In this document: positions 21,324 to 32,900 of the stretch, piece after piece | Position numbering within the stretch: position 1 is the first letter of the stretch | How the letters are laid out: each line of letters opens with the position of its first letter | Assembly: GCA_022925895.1 (NCBI GenBank) | Contig: JAKSYS010000210.1 | Coordinates: forward strand, 1 to 64,000 | Direction: 5' to 3' | Source of the DNA: Fragilaria crotonensis | Lineage: Eukaryota > Bacillariophyta > Fragilariophyceae > Fragilariales > Fragilariaceae | Length of the DNA stretch: 64,000 nucleotides | Notes under the pieces: model-generated | Database searches by the model: none | The model's input: only the letters and a program-made list of their open reading frames with translations | Told to the model about the DNA's origin: nothing | Position numbers and translations under genes: made by a program

Positions 21324-21625
21324 CTATCCGCTCCGACACGACCATATTCGGAGTGAGCCTGTGGATACGCGTTTAACGCTGCGACTGCCGTTCAAAATTC
21401 TCCACTTGCATCATCATAGCTCAACTACCAGTATAGACTACTTGCTCAAAGGTTACAAGCGAGGGTTAATCTTGGAACTCACAAATTTAGGGGTACCTCT
21501 GTGCAATATGCTTTGGTTTGTAGTTTTGTGGCCTGCGTATGTACAGTACGCTCGTACTCCGACTACTCCGACTGGAGTATCTAATACTGAATACTGCATA
21601 CTGCGTAGGTCATATCGTCATATCA
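21324..21625. other. 3' flank of the reductase gene
   Basis: About 300 bp before the hAT transposon, with GTAC/CATATC words just before the target duplication. No gene seen. Confidence 0.35.
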
Positions 21626-21633
21626 GTCATATC

Positions 21634-21654
21634 CAGGGGTGGGTTTTTTAGGCG
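21634..21654 (+). repeat. Left terminal inverted repeat of the hAT element
   Basis: 21 bp beginning CAGGGGTGGG; perfect inverted match to 24515-24535. Confidence 0.9.
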
Positions 21655-21869
21655 ATCCGGCCGGCGCGCCTACCACCGCCTAAAATAGGTTAATTTAGGC
21701 GCTTTGCCAGACCCTATTCTAGGCGCAGGGGTTAGGGGTTAGGGGTAACAGCACGGTGCGACGGTACGGCAACTACCGGTAGCCTACTAATACTCGAAGA
21801 TCAACAGTGGGTCTCCTTCATCTCGCATTTAACATCAAACATCGATGACTATGATCTACGTAGTATTAA

Positions 21870-24291
21870 TTAAAGCTGCTGAATTGTAAGGAATTGTTTT
21901 GCCTGCAGAATTGCCTCCAGCCCAAAATCAGAGAGCGACTTCCTTAAGTTGTCTTTCTCCCATCGCAGTACCGAGAAGTCGGACTCTACAGTGCATGTTC
22001 CAGGAAAAAGAGTTGCAATTCCACCGCAGAAGGCCCGTAGATTTTGAAACCCATTGATGTTTAGCACACTCCATGCATCAGCAAACAACGAGGTGTCCTT
22101 GTCCCTGCTCTCAGGAGATGAATAAATGGACTGCTTCAATAAAGCATCGGTTCGATACTGCATGATAAGTTCCTTGTGTTCATCGGCAATCTTGTCAACG
22201 ATATCATCATCACCTGCCAAATCATGATGCTGTTCCAATCGGAATGAATGCTCACAGACCATGCGAAGAAAATCGCGAGGGCGCGTTCCCACCAATTCCT
22301 TCGGTAGGACAGGGGGCAATGACGTTTCGTCCATGAACGGACTGTTCTTGTCTTGATTGCGCACGACACAGATGTTTTCAATTCGATCACATGCAACGCA
22401 ATAGACTGAGCCTATGTCTCGTAGAAGCTGCTGCTGAAGGGCATCATCCGCCTCACTGATGAGTCCTTCAACCCAGCTAGCAAGACCGCACAGATAATCT
22501 CGAACTTGAGCAAATGATACCACGTACGATCCACTTGACACATGCGTTTCCGGATCACAAAGAAGTACAGCACCCTGTGTCAGTGGCCCCTCAATTCCAA
22601 CATCTTCAATGAAGGTTTTGACAAGAAGCTTCTTGAAAGCAGCGGTCTGTTCTGACACTAATGTTGTCGATCCTTGAATATACTTGAAGGTTGATGCGGT
22701 GTAGTTCGTGAAGTTCTGCATCGCAACAAGGTAGACCCACCAAAGCCGAGGTGGTGCTGATGGTGGATGCACACTTTCAATATGACGAAGAAGCTCAATG
22801 CGATACGTCTTAAACCAGTTGGTGACTTTGTAGGTGGAGAGCCAACGATTGACAACACGAGGGCATGTCGTACCCATGTCAGCGATTAGCTTCTGTTGAC
22901 GACTGAGGTGAGAGATGAACTTCAGCATTATATTGAAGAAATTGGTTCCTACCACACTCGTCATTATATGTTCCATAACAAGGTCCAGTTGATGTGCACC
23001 GCACCATATCCTCAAAAGGGTACAATTGTCATGCATATAGTTTTGCAACCTTGTCACCACCCCAGCAGCTCGTCCGGTCATGTTGCGAGCACCATCTGAT
23101 GCAATTCCCAGCATAGAAACCTGCCACTTCGGACAGAGAACACTTAAGAACTTTACTAGCATGTCAAACATCACTTCACCTGTATGACGATCTTGCATTG
23201 GTATGGCACATCCATGCAAGTTGAATATATTTCGATGTTTCTTCGAGTAGATTCGGAATCGGAGATCAAGATATGAGGTGCTATGATGCGTAGCACTGTC
23301 GATTGCAATTGAGAAAGCCCACGCATCATTCAGAAGCAATGATATCTTCTGCAGATTTGCAGCACTAGCAACCCTCATGATTTGGCCAACCTCCTTCCGG
23401 GCAAGGGCTCTGCTTGGAATTTTCAAAGACTTCGGTGGTATGTCTCATAATATTCTCGGCCATCCGAAATGTTGCTCCACAGGATATATAACGTACTGCC
23501 AGCTCAAAGAGGAGAGGCTTTGTTATGGTTGCAACATAACTGTAAGAAGTTGATGCGTCTTCCTCATCGTTGCCACTTTCGGCTGGAGAATCATCGACGT
23601 TGCCAACTGCTGAAGTGTCGATTCTCTCGAACAGGGAAAGTGCGAGCGCTTTGGCCCTTGCAGCCAGCACACGGCGATCATTCATCACAGCATCTTGCTC
23701 AGCTGCGGTGCAAAACCTTGATGATGCAATGTCGATTCCTCCATCATCATCGTTGTCAATAACCACAGAAGCATCATCATCATCACCATCACCGACACCA
23801 GTAGTAGGGATGTCTTCATCGGTGCTTGCATACATCATTTCACCAATGATAACTTCAACAATACTTTTATCAATTGTGGACACAAGCTGTTGTCTGCCTT
23901 GACCTGGCCGATCAGGAGACTGGAAATGACTTCTTGCAGATGCAGCAATGGAATTGGTATGAGAAAAAAATTTGTTGCATTCATCGTAACGTGAGGTATA
24001 CTTCCATATCATCTTGGCCTTCTCGTACTCAGCCCATTTCAAGGGATGTTGAGTGCGAACATGATTTTCGATGTTGTCGTATCGAAATGGAACAGTCCAT
24101 GACTGTCCGGACCCGGGAGAGGATGCTTTTCGCTTTGACCCTACTTTTGCTTCGCGACCGAATGCAACACAGAATCGGCATCGGAGTCCATTGACAACGC
24201 CTGTGTGCATGATTCGAGATGCAACACTGATGCCAAACTTGATATCATTCTCCTTTCTTACATAGGAGCTAGATCGAGCTGAAGACGGCAT
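21870..24291 (-). CDS. hAT transposase with N-terminal BED-like finger
   Basis: ATG 24291 opens MPSSARSSSYVRKENDIKFG. A BED-like finger follows (CRFCVAFG ... NIENHVRTQHPLKW). The catalytic core shows the hAT blocks SDGARNMTGRAAGVVTRL and WCGAHQLDLVMEHIM. The C-terminal dimerisation region is CTVESDFSVLRWEKDNLRKS. About 805 residues. One frame change lies near 23415: a run of three T in GTCTTTGAAAATTCC has one T too many to read VLKIPSRALARKEVG across both frames. Without that single base the transposase would be whole. Residues about 180-260 are acidic and Asp/Ser-rich. Confidence 0.85.
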
Positions 24292-24514
24292 ACGTGGGAA
24301 AGTTAGGAAGATGATGCGATGGTGATTGATAATTGATTAAAATGAATTGATCACTACTCTAGTAGAGAAGTAATTGTGCACTCGTCTGCAATGAAAGATC
24401 CTCGTGAACACCAAGTATTCTCGGATATCTAGCACGTATGCTTATATTCACGTCAAATTTAGGCGCTTTGACAGGTTCGAATTTAGGCGCCCATGCCCAT
24501 TTTGGTAGGCGGGC

Positions 24515-24535
24515 GCCTAAAAAACCCACCCCTGG
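24515..24535 (-). repeat. Right terminal inverted repeat of the hAT element
   Basis: 21 bp ending ..CCCACCCCTG; perfect inverted match to 21634-21654. Confidence 0.9.
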
Positions 24536-24543
24536 TCATATCG

Positions 24544-24916
24544 TCATATCTCGTTAGTACTGTAGTCTATTATCTGAAGGACTTAAGACCTAAGAGATCT
24601 TGACTACTGGAGTACTGTAGGACCTGTTTTTATTATACTGGTACTGTCGATAGGACAAACCAACCGCTTTCACAGAAATGCCAGATTTTTCTCGATCACA
24701 GGAACATTTTTGACATTCATTTTTCCGTTACTGAAGTCTGTGGTACGTTCTGGAGTACCCGTACATTGTACAAGTACTTCAGTACCCAGTAGGCCGAGGA
24801 TGAGGTTAAATCTTGATTGACTATTTTGTAGATTTCGCCCATTGTTCAATTGTTTTGTTCATTTTTTCTTCCTACCTTCCAGTTCCAGCCTACTGTACCG
24901 ATAGTATCATACATGC
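24544..24916. other. Spacer between the hAT element and the MITE
   Basis: No gene seen; AT-rich with some GTAC words. Confidence 0.3.
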
Positions 24917-25509
24917 TACCACATAAAAAGTGCCTGGAGCCGTTACTTTCACCCCGTTGTGGACTAAAGATATCTTGCTCAAAATTGCTTTGATTTCAAT
25001 TCTGTTTGCTTACAAATGCTGTGTAATGTTCTTGGCTATCCAGAACATTAATCATACGTTTACCAGAGCAAGAATTGATGAAGTTGTCGCTGAACTTGGG
25101 ACGCTAATTTTAGAATTTAACAGCTCCAGGCACTTCATTTAAATGTATACATACCTGAAGACATTTTTTGGGCATCGGTTGAGATTTTTCACCCCATTTG
25201 ACTATGATTTTTGTACGTGTTTTCTACTGCTACAGAGTTTTCCCTATTGGTGGTACGCGATCAATGGGGTGAAATCTGAGGAGAAAAATTGCCACCCCTC
25301 AACTTCCTGTGAGCTTTACAACCCAGTCTACAAATTGGTTTCTTCACTGCTCCAGACAACATTGTTATATTGTATATCAGAGATCAACTCTTCCATAGCA
25401 AGTGCTATCAATTTCTTGAAATTGAGTGACTTCTTTGTAGGAGGAGGCGAAAAACCCCCGTCTAACGGCTCCAGCGGTCGAAACGGCTCCAGGCACTTTT
25501 TATGTGGTA
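24917..25509. mobile_element. MITE with TA target duplication (Tc1/mariner-like ends)
   Basis: 589 bp (24919-25507) with long perfect terminal inverted repeats of 26 bp, beginning CCACATAAAAAGTGCCTGGA at the left and its complement at the right. It is flanked by TA on both sides, the target duplication of Tc1/mariner-type elements. Internally there are further partial copies of the end (agctccaggcacttcattt at 25123, cggctccagcggt near 25467). No transposase frame is present, so it is non-autonomous. Confidence 0.8.
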
Positions 25510-25797
25510 CAGGTATGAAGGTATGAACAATCCGTACGCCTTGAGACTTGGGACTGGAACAGTATGCAGAATGCTGTGTCCTTACCATCCTTACACGTGC
25601 TACAAGTACGAGTACCCAAACCCATGGGTACGGGTGGTTTTGGATGACGATATCTGGGTCTGGGTGTACCGGCAAATCATACAAAAATGACAGTAGATGT
25701 TTGCTAGGTATCTAGTAGTCCGCCTCTCCAGTACTAACTACTGTTACTCTTTGGGTAGGTCTTGGTGTATCGAATGTTCAGATGGTTTGGGCACTAC

Positions 25798-26344
25798 TTC
25801 ACGAGCATCGTTACGGGTTAAATGCCCAGGATTATTCCTACAGAATTTATGACTACGATATTAAGTTTCGGATACAAGTAGGATTGTTGTTTCGGCGACA
25901 TTTAGACGATAGTGAGTGCGACACGTCGCGACAATCCAGCACAATCGGTCGAACCAGCTCGTCAGTTCGTGATTGGAAATGTTGAAATACATGGGAATGA
26001 GCAAGTGGAACGTGACTGCAGTACTGATTCACTAAACTCGTCGTACATACAAGTACAGTTGTACTTGTAGTCCGATTGCACCAACACTCATTCACGAGCA
26101 TCGTTAGGGTAAATGCCCAGTTATTCCTACATGTATCTCTTCCTCTGCTTAAATTTAAGTCTGGATGGTCTGGAGTCTGGAGACATTTAGACCCAGTGCG
26201 ACCCGTGCGACAATCCAGCACAATCGGTTAGGGTGGAGCTCGTCCAGTTCGTGATTGATGGGTGAAATACATGGGAATGAGCAAGTCAACAAAACTGCAG
26301 TACTGATTGCTAAACTCGTCGTACAACAAGTACAGTTGTACTGG
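25798..26344. repeat. Imperfect tandem duplication, period about 296 bp
   Basis: Unit 1 (25798 to about 26071) and unit 2 (26094-26344) share, in order, ttcacgagcatcgtta, ggttaaatgcccag or its variant, attcctaca, gcgacaatccagcacaatcg, cagttcgtgattg, gaaatacatgggaatgagca, ctgcagtactgatt, ctaaactcgtcgtaca and caagtacagttgtact. Many small gaps separate the units. No gene lies here. Confidence 0.75.
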
Positions 26345-26597
26345 GTAGTGGGTTGGGTTGGTCTTAGTTCGTACACTGTGCGGGTTTGGGCTGGTACTTC
26401 CGTGCGTAGCGTACGTAGGTACCCTGGGTTTGATGTTTTCAAAAATTCCCGTCTCTGTCTGGAGTCTGCATTCTGCAGTCATGGACAACGGGTTCTCGGT
26501 CATAATAAAACTATGCTGCCAACCTGACAGATACTTCGCGGAAGTGTAACAAAGGAAAAGGCATCTACCACCACGGGAAAAATTTCAAGCCATTAGG

Positions 26598-28388
26598 ATG
26601 TCAGTGAGATTGCTCTTTGCGGCTATCTTGGCTGCCTCGTTCCTGTCAAAAGCTGGGGGTGAGGCTACCGAGGAAGTTTCGTGTGGTCTTTAGTTGGCGT
26701 TCTCCGAGGTGTTTGGTCGGCTGGGCGTTTTTACTCGCAATGAACTCGAAAAGGGAACGATACTGAACGCTCAAGACATTGTTGTGCCTCTGATTGAAGA
26801 CGAAGGCCCTCTGTGGGACGATAATCGATGGTCTCACCTACTTGGTTACGTTGAGTGGGAAGGCCGAGCAGTCCGCGCTCTGTTCTCGGGAACTGGTGGC
26901 GCAATAAACGTCCATTCGACATTGCACAATGTAGAACCTGTTCTGGTGGCAGATCACGAGCAGAACTCCGGTTTGCATCGAAATAAAGATGCCGGAGCTG
27001 GTGCTTTTTCATACCAGGTCATGCAGTACATCGTCACGTCGTCGATACCCGCCGGCGGGCAAGTATTGTTGCAAAATGTCGATTCCCGTCAAACAATCAC
27101 GGATGCCGACTATGAGATCATGGACGCGGCCGTGGAAACAGTGGACAAAATGCTTGCGGATGTTCCAGAGAGTCACAAGGATGTATTCCTCCGTCATATT
27201 CTGAAGTTTGCGCGTTCGGGTATGATGGCTTCCTTTTCCGACACGTTTCCGGCCACTCCAGTTCAATTTCAGAGGGCAAAGGATTTTGGTGTTGCAAAGT
27301 CTTGGACGTATGATGACTCAAACGTTTCTCCCACATGGCTAAACGAAAATGGGAAATGTTTGGATAACCTGCAGTCTGCCGCCTCTACCATTGACCAAGC
27401 CGGTCGTGGCGCTTTCGCAAGCAGAGCACTCAATGAGGGCGCGGTTGTTGTTCCTGCCCCAGTCATTCCGATTTCGCGATTCAACTTGGAGAAGTTTGAA
27501 GATGATGAGCACCAATTACTCCGCAACTATTGTTACGGCCACTTTGCTTCATCCCTTTTACTTTGTCCTTATGGATCCCCAGCTTCTTATGTCAACCACG
27601 CAGGAGACAGTCGAGCCAATGTCAAAATGGTGTGGTCGACAACATTGGACTCCAAACACGAAATTTGGTCCAACAAGTCTGTTTCTGAGATATTAAAACA
27701 TCCAGAGCCTGGATTGGTGTTCGATCTTGTTGCCACCAGGAATATTGCTGAAGGTGAGGAAATTCTCCTTGACTACGGCGACAGTTGGGATGAGGATTGG
27801 AAGCGTCATGTGGAATGGTGGGAACCATCGATAGATGCTCAAACCTACCAATCTGCGGCGCAATTGAATCAATTGCTCAATTCATCCCAAATCAGGACAG
27901 ATGCCGAGCAATCATCCGATCCGTACCCTCAGAATGTCTTGGTGGCTGCGAGATATTATATCGACAGGAGTGCCAAGCCCAAGACAGAGGAGAGACGTGA
28001 TCGAGTTACAATCAAGACCTTTGCGTGGGAGGCGCCGCAAGGCAGCACATCAGCGTTGGTGCGTGGCGTGCATGCGGTGCATGTAGTGCAACGAAAACGC
28101 GGAATCTTTGGTGGCGAATCTTACGTTATTGAGTTGTTGAACCACCCTCTGGCACTTAGTGGGGACCCGCAGTACATCAAGAAGACGGAACGAATTATTG
28201 TGACCGGAGTTCCTCGTGAGGTGCTTCATTTTGTGGACGCTCCGTACAGTTCGGATCACCATTTGGATAACGCTTTCCGATGTGAGATCCAAATTCCGGA
28301 AGAAATATTCCCAGCAGCATGGGCGGATTTGATGGATGGTGGAGACCTCCACGCAGCGTACGATGAGCCCGAGGAAGAAGAATTATAA
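26598..28388 (+). CDS. Secreted SET-domain protein with an in-frame TAG
   Basis: ATG 26598 opens a signal peptide (MSVRLLFAAILAASFLSKAG), then EEVSCGL, then TAG at 26691-26693, then the same frame runs on uninterrupted to 28388 (LAFSEVFGRLGVFTRNELEK...). In total 596 codons. There are two SET-like halves: GVFTRNELEKGTIL early, and a fuller one later with GAFASRALNEGAVVV, SYVNHAGDSRANVKM and LVATRNIAEGEEILLDYGD, the last two being the usual cofactor and lysine-channel motifs. Related algal secreted SET proteins carry CGL followed by an aromatic residue here, so TAG may be a changed Trp or Tyr codon. Alternatives are a base-call error, a pseudogene or read-through. Substrate unknown; the signal peptide argues against a nuclear histone role. 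Its stop is 24 bp from the convergent HAD gene. Confidence 0.75.
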
Positions 28389-28412
28389 GACGTTCTACAT
28401 TGTTACATTTGG

Positions 28413-29258
28413 CTACTTCGCGGAGAACGTGGTTTGTGGCAACAACGCGCGCAAGCTCTCTATAGTATCACAGACATAGTCGAACGGTGCCGCTCGGACC
28501 TTCGCTTCGGCATGAGATCCCCACAACACACCAATGGCAGTCATGCCTGCACTTTTTGCCGCTGCGCCATCACTGGGACTGTCGCCAATGTATACGCAAC
28601 TCGCCGGGTCGACACCATTCATGTCTTGACAAACAACCAGCAATCCATCGGGATGTGGCTTTGGTTTAGGGACATCATCAGCTCCTCGAATCGAGGAGAA
28701 TCGATTGTAAATTGCTCCATCCTCGGCACTGTTGACCCGGAGCACGGCGTGGGCGTATTGATGTGCTGCGTTCGTGAGCGCACCTACCTGAACGTGCTCG
28801 GGTATGTCAAATATCATCTCGTGAACGCCGGGATAGAACTGTGCTGTTTCCATTGAGACCAGACCTATGTATAGATCATCGAATTCTTTCGCCAATCGTG
28901 AACTGACGACTTCGTAGTCGGCGTCCCCAGGAAATACTCCAGCGTGTCGAGCCATTCTCTCTGGAGTGGCATAGATCGTGCATTCATGGTACATGTCCTC
29001 GGTAATGTCATCTATTTGATTGTTTTTCAAGACTACCCTGGTAGCATCAAAGCCAAGTTTGAACGAGTCAGCCAAAGTCCCATCAATGTCAAAGATGACG
29101 GCCTTGTAGTCGACAAAAGGGACCTTCCTCCCTTCGTGGAGTGCAGTGGCAACTGTCTCGCAACGACCGTGTGGCATGACAACGAACGCGTGATTTGGTA
29201 GACACAATGCTAAAAGCACGAAAGGGATGAAACGAAGCGTTTCACTAATCGATCTCAT
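28413..29258 (-). CDS. HAD-superfamily phosphatase (phosphoglycolate-phosphatase-like), plastid-type presequence
   Basis: 281 residues from ATG 29258, single exon, unbroken. HAD motif I is VIFDIDGTLADS, with the nucleophile and acid Asp; motif II is GALTNA; the motif III Lys lies in VPKPKPHPDG; motif IV is YIGDSPSDGAAAKSAG. The helical cap between I and II is of the phosphoglycolate phosphatase/beta-phosphoglucomutase type. The N-terminus is hydrophobic (RFIPFVLLALCLPNHAFVVM). The HA-F cleavage context resembles the ASAFAP motif by which diatom bipartite signals enter the secondary plastid, so a plastid location is inferred. The reaction is probably phosphate release from a small phosphorylated metabolite; 2-phosphoglycolate is possible but not proven. 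Confidence 0.8.
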   Translation of the reverse strand: MRSISETLRFIPFVLLALCLPNHAFVVMPHGRCETVATALHEGRKVPFVDYKAVIFDIDGTLADSFKLGFDATRVVLKNNQIDDITEDMYHECTIYATPERMARHAGVFPGDADYEVVSSRLAKEFDDLYIGLVSMETAQFYPGVHEMIFDIPEHVQVGALTNAAHQYAHAVLRVNSAEDGAIYNRFSSIRGADDVPKPKPHPDGLLVVCQDMNGVDPASCVYIGDSPSDGAAAKSAGMTAIGVLWGSHAEAKVRAAPFDYVCDTIESLRALLPQTTFSAK

Positions 29259-29980
29259 GCCCCGCTTCTTCTACCGTAGTTCCTTAGAGGTGAATGTGCA
29301 AGGAGCAAGGGAACACAGCTTACCAATTGGCATTTGGCATGCGCCTCGCCCTCCGTCGTCAGTCGTCAGTTCTCCTGTGAGAGAAAAATGGACTGAATCT
29401 GCAGAATGTGAGTGTACAGTACAAGTACACGAGTACCTGGTAGCCGATTCCACTTCTGTCTGTCGGGTGTCGGGTGTGACAGAAGCAATGAGTGTCTAGA
29501 GTAGAAAGTACAAGTACAAGTACTGTACAAAGTACAAACCATGTACTCGGAGTACATATACGAGGTACACTGCTGTACTTGAATACTGGATCTGATGAAA
29601 ATGGAAACCGTTGTGGAAGATGCGATCTACGCGTCAACATCACTCGTAACTCGTAACGCACGAACAGCTGAAGTACGCGTACGTACGAGTAAAAGGGATC
29701 GAGTGGGTACCCCACGTCTATGTACTGGCGAAGTGACAACCCGACTGGTGTCGACAAACCATTTTATGAAGTGGATCCATCTGGCCACTCGAAAACTAAG
29801 CTGGCGACCGAAGCAGGGAGAACGTTTATCCTACTACATTAGCACTCTTGATCAACAACGCCGCCCCTGCGGTATCTATTGCATCGCGTCTTTCTATTCA
29901 CTCGGTCCTAGTCTCAGGTCTCAGTCAGATCGCAGCGAGCCTGACCGGTCGGAGCGCAGATTCGCCGTTTTGCTGAAAAC
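29259..29980. other. Divergent promoter region of the HAD and glucan synthase genes
   Basis: About 720 bp between start codons. 29400-29590 is rich in GTAC and agtac words, including a close run of tacaagtac and agtacaa units. No gene is supported here. Confidence 0.4.
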
Positions 29981-32900
29981 ATGATACCCATTACTGTTGA
30001 CTCGATCTTCGATGTCATCTACCCCCTGAGTCGGCTGCTTGTCACTGGTTTCATCATTTGGTATGCCAGTGGATGCACAAGGTATGTCAACTCACGCTAC
30101 TGTACTACCATTCTAGTCTATTTATACTGAGATTTGTCTAACGCACTTGCTTGTTTCGCAGCCAACAGCGGCTTTTTTCGGGTTTCCTAACTGCCGTTGT
30201 GTCTGGGTTTCTGACCTTTACATTCCTAGAACCTCTGTTCTTCCCAGTTGGGTTGGAAGTTGCGATTGTAGCACTATATATCCTCTCCATCAATGCTGCC
30301 TTCGTAGGCATGTCCCTTGGTGTCCTATTGCCGTTGATTTTTCCAGGACTCTGTTTTGGTGTTGCTGTGTCCCTCTTTGCTGGCTGTCTTATGACCATGT
30401 CAAACCCACTTTACTTTCCGGTAGCCAGTGCAGCTCTTGGCGTCGTTGGCGCCATCTTGTCAGCTCGGTACGTTCCCAGTGACGTATGATCACGGTCGCT
30501 GTCTTGCTTCCTCTACAAGCTGGCCTAATGTTGCATTGTTCACAGCTGGAGTCTGTCGGTGATGCTCGCACTAGCCACTATCCTTGTCGGAGGTGGCGTA
30601 GCGTCGACTTTCGTTGTCAAGTCGTTCTCAGCTTACTTGATGGACGTTGCTCGTGGTTACCAGTTCCATCCTTCGGAAACAACTGGATTTGAGGACTTCG
30701 ACTTGTCAATCTCCACTGAGATTCTTCTTGGCTTGGTCTGGACAGCATCGTCTGTGTTGGTTGCCGCATGTCTGGTTTATCGCGATGGCAGCTTTCGCAA
30801 TCTCAACTTCTTCTCCCTGTTCCGTTCCAATTACACGGCCGTCCCTACCACGGAGGAGGCAGGTCCTCAGCCGAAGGCCAAGATTGCCCATCTACCTTCT
30901 TTCCGCGATCCTCCTGCTAACGCCACGGATGCCTACAATGTCTTTGATCCTGCAGATTTGCCTCCCAGGCTTGCCGAATATGCTAACATGGTGTATTCGG
31001 CTTGCGAAGATCTTGGGAACTTTTTCGGTTTCCAAGATTCGTCTGTCCGCAACCAAGCTGAACACTTATTGATCCTGTTGAGTAACAATCGTCGTTACAT
31101 GAGCAGTCACATCCTTCCGGTTTCTGTCCAACCTCCCAGTCCCATTCACGCACTTCATGCCAAGGTCTTCTCGAACTACATGAAGTGGTGCCGCGCCATG
31201 TCGGTTCCTCCTAACTTTTCCAAGATGAATACCTCCATGTCGGCTCCACCAGCCGTCGGTAGTCGAGTTGTGGATTTGGTTCTGTGGTTCTGTATTTGGG
31301 GCGAGGCGCGAACCTTCGACACATGCCCGAGTGCTTGTGGTTCTTGTATCACAAGATGATGGAGGAGTACACACGAAGCGGGGATACAGCCAGACCCGCA
31401 GTCTCTACGCCGGCCACTACCTCGATAATGTGGTTGGACCTCTCTACGAAGTTGTTGCAAAGGTACGTCATGCGTGGCCATAATTTATCAATGTTCTGCG
31501 TGATTCCTCTGACTCTCTTGCTATCTTCTATCCCAGAATATGAGCTCCAAGTCTGACCACGTCGACAGGCGTAACTACGACGATTTCAACGAGTTCTTCT
31601 GGTCGCGAAACTGCTTGAAGTTCAGATACTCGTCAGAAATCATTGCAGAGGATGGCTCTGACGTTGAGGCAATCAGCATCCTATCTGGTCCGCTTCCTGG
31701 CGAGTCACTGCAAGGGATTGCCGATGGTCTTGCGAACGCCCCAAAGACTTTTCTTGAGAAACGTTCATGGTTGCGTGGGGTGCTTGCACTACACCGTCTG
31801 CTGGAATGGCACATAGTTACATTCTACCTCCTCAGTCATCGCCTTCTCTCGAGAACTAATCTGGGGCTGGGTCTACTCTCTACAGCTTGCGAGTGGAGTC
31901 TTCTGGATTTTCAATGCTCTTCATTTGACCTGGAACCTTCTTGAAGTCTGGGGTTCCTACCAGAATTCAGCTCACTGGCACTTCTGTTTGTGGCTCCATC
32001 TTTACTTTGGTTGCACGCTTTTTGATTCTTGTCTATCAAAGTCTGTACTTGATGTGGGCTTTCTCGCCTCAAAAGGGAGTCTATCTTGGCATCGAAGCTG
32101 ATTCAACGTTTTGGTGGTGGCAGTACATTTGGCTATCACTTCTCTGTATGATTCCATACTTCGTGGAATGCGTTTTCCAGATCTGGCCAGCACTTTCCAC
32201 TAGACTGTTCACCAGTCAAAATGATTACATCCAGTCGTTCATGAATATTCTGTACCCACTCAGCCGCTTGTATGTCGGAAAGGAAGTCCACGAATCGTTC
32301 CAGCACGCCGCTGTGTACATCTTCTTTTGGATAACGCTGATCACGTGGAAGCTATTCTTCTCGTATGTGTTCGAGGTGTATTCGATGGTCCTGCCATCCC
32401 TTCAGCTGACCGACGATTACCTCAATTACCCAAATCAAAGTTTCGCGAAAATGATGCTCCTATTAACAATGCGCTGGCTTCCACAGTTCCTTGTGTATCT
32501 GATCGATATGAGCATTTGGTACGCTGCCTGGCAAGCATTTGCAGGGACAGCCGTTGGATTCTCTGACCATCTTGGAGATGTGCGGTCTATTGATGACATT
32601 CGCAAGAACTTTGGACGCGCGCCAGAAAACTTCTGCAAGAAGTTACTCTCTCCTGATGCCGGAAGCCGCCGTGGATCGTCGGCTAGCTTTTTGGGAGGTA
32701 CTAGCACGCAAAGTTTGCCACACGTTGGCGAGGGTTCGTCGTTGCTGGGTAGCGATCCCCATAAGCTTCAGAGCTATGTCAACAGGTTGCTCGACGTGCG
32801 TATCCAAAAATGGGTCATGTTCAGTGCAGCCTGGAACGAGATTATTGACCACTTCCGCGATGAGGACATTGTATCAAACACAGAAAGCGACAACTTAAAA

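Larger units (their letters stand above)
21626..24543 (-). mobile_element. hAT-superfamily DNA transposon with complete ends
   Basis: The element spans 21634-24535 (2,902 bp). Its terminal inverted repeats are 21 bp and perfect (CAGGGGTGGGTTTTT...). It is flanked by an exact 8-bp duplication, GTCATATC, at 21626-21633 and 24536-24543, the hAT hallmark. Subterminal copies of aatttaggcgcttt occur near both ends. A short run of TTAGGGG-like units lies at 21727-21748. It encodes one transposase on the minus strand (24291-21870). The clean ends and single frame break suggest a fairly recent insertion. Confidence 0.93.

Noticed and set aside
21720-21752. An internal telomere or chromosome end
   Set aside because: Only a few units, and wholly inside the hAT element.
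24930-25526. Small protein-coding frames near 25 kb
   Set aside because: They lie inside the MITE, are not conserved-looking and have no family.
26659-26693. A 35-nt intron (GTGAGG..TTTAG) removing the TAG in the SET gene
   Set aside because: Too short, and its removal throws the downstream SET frame out.
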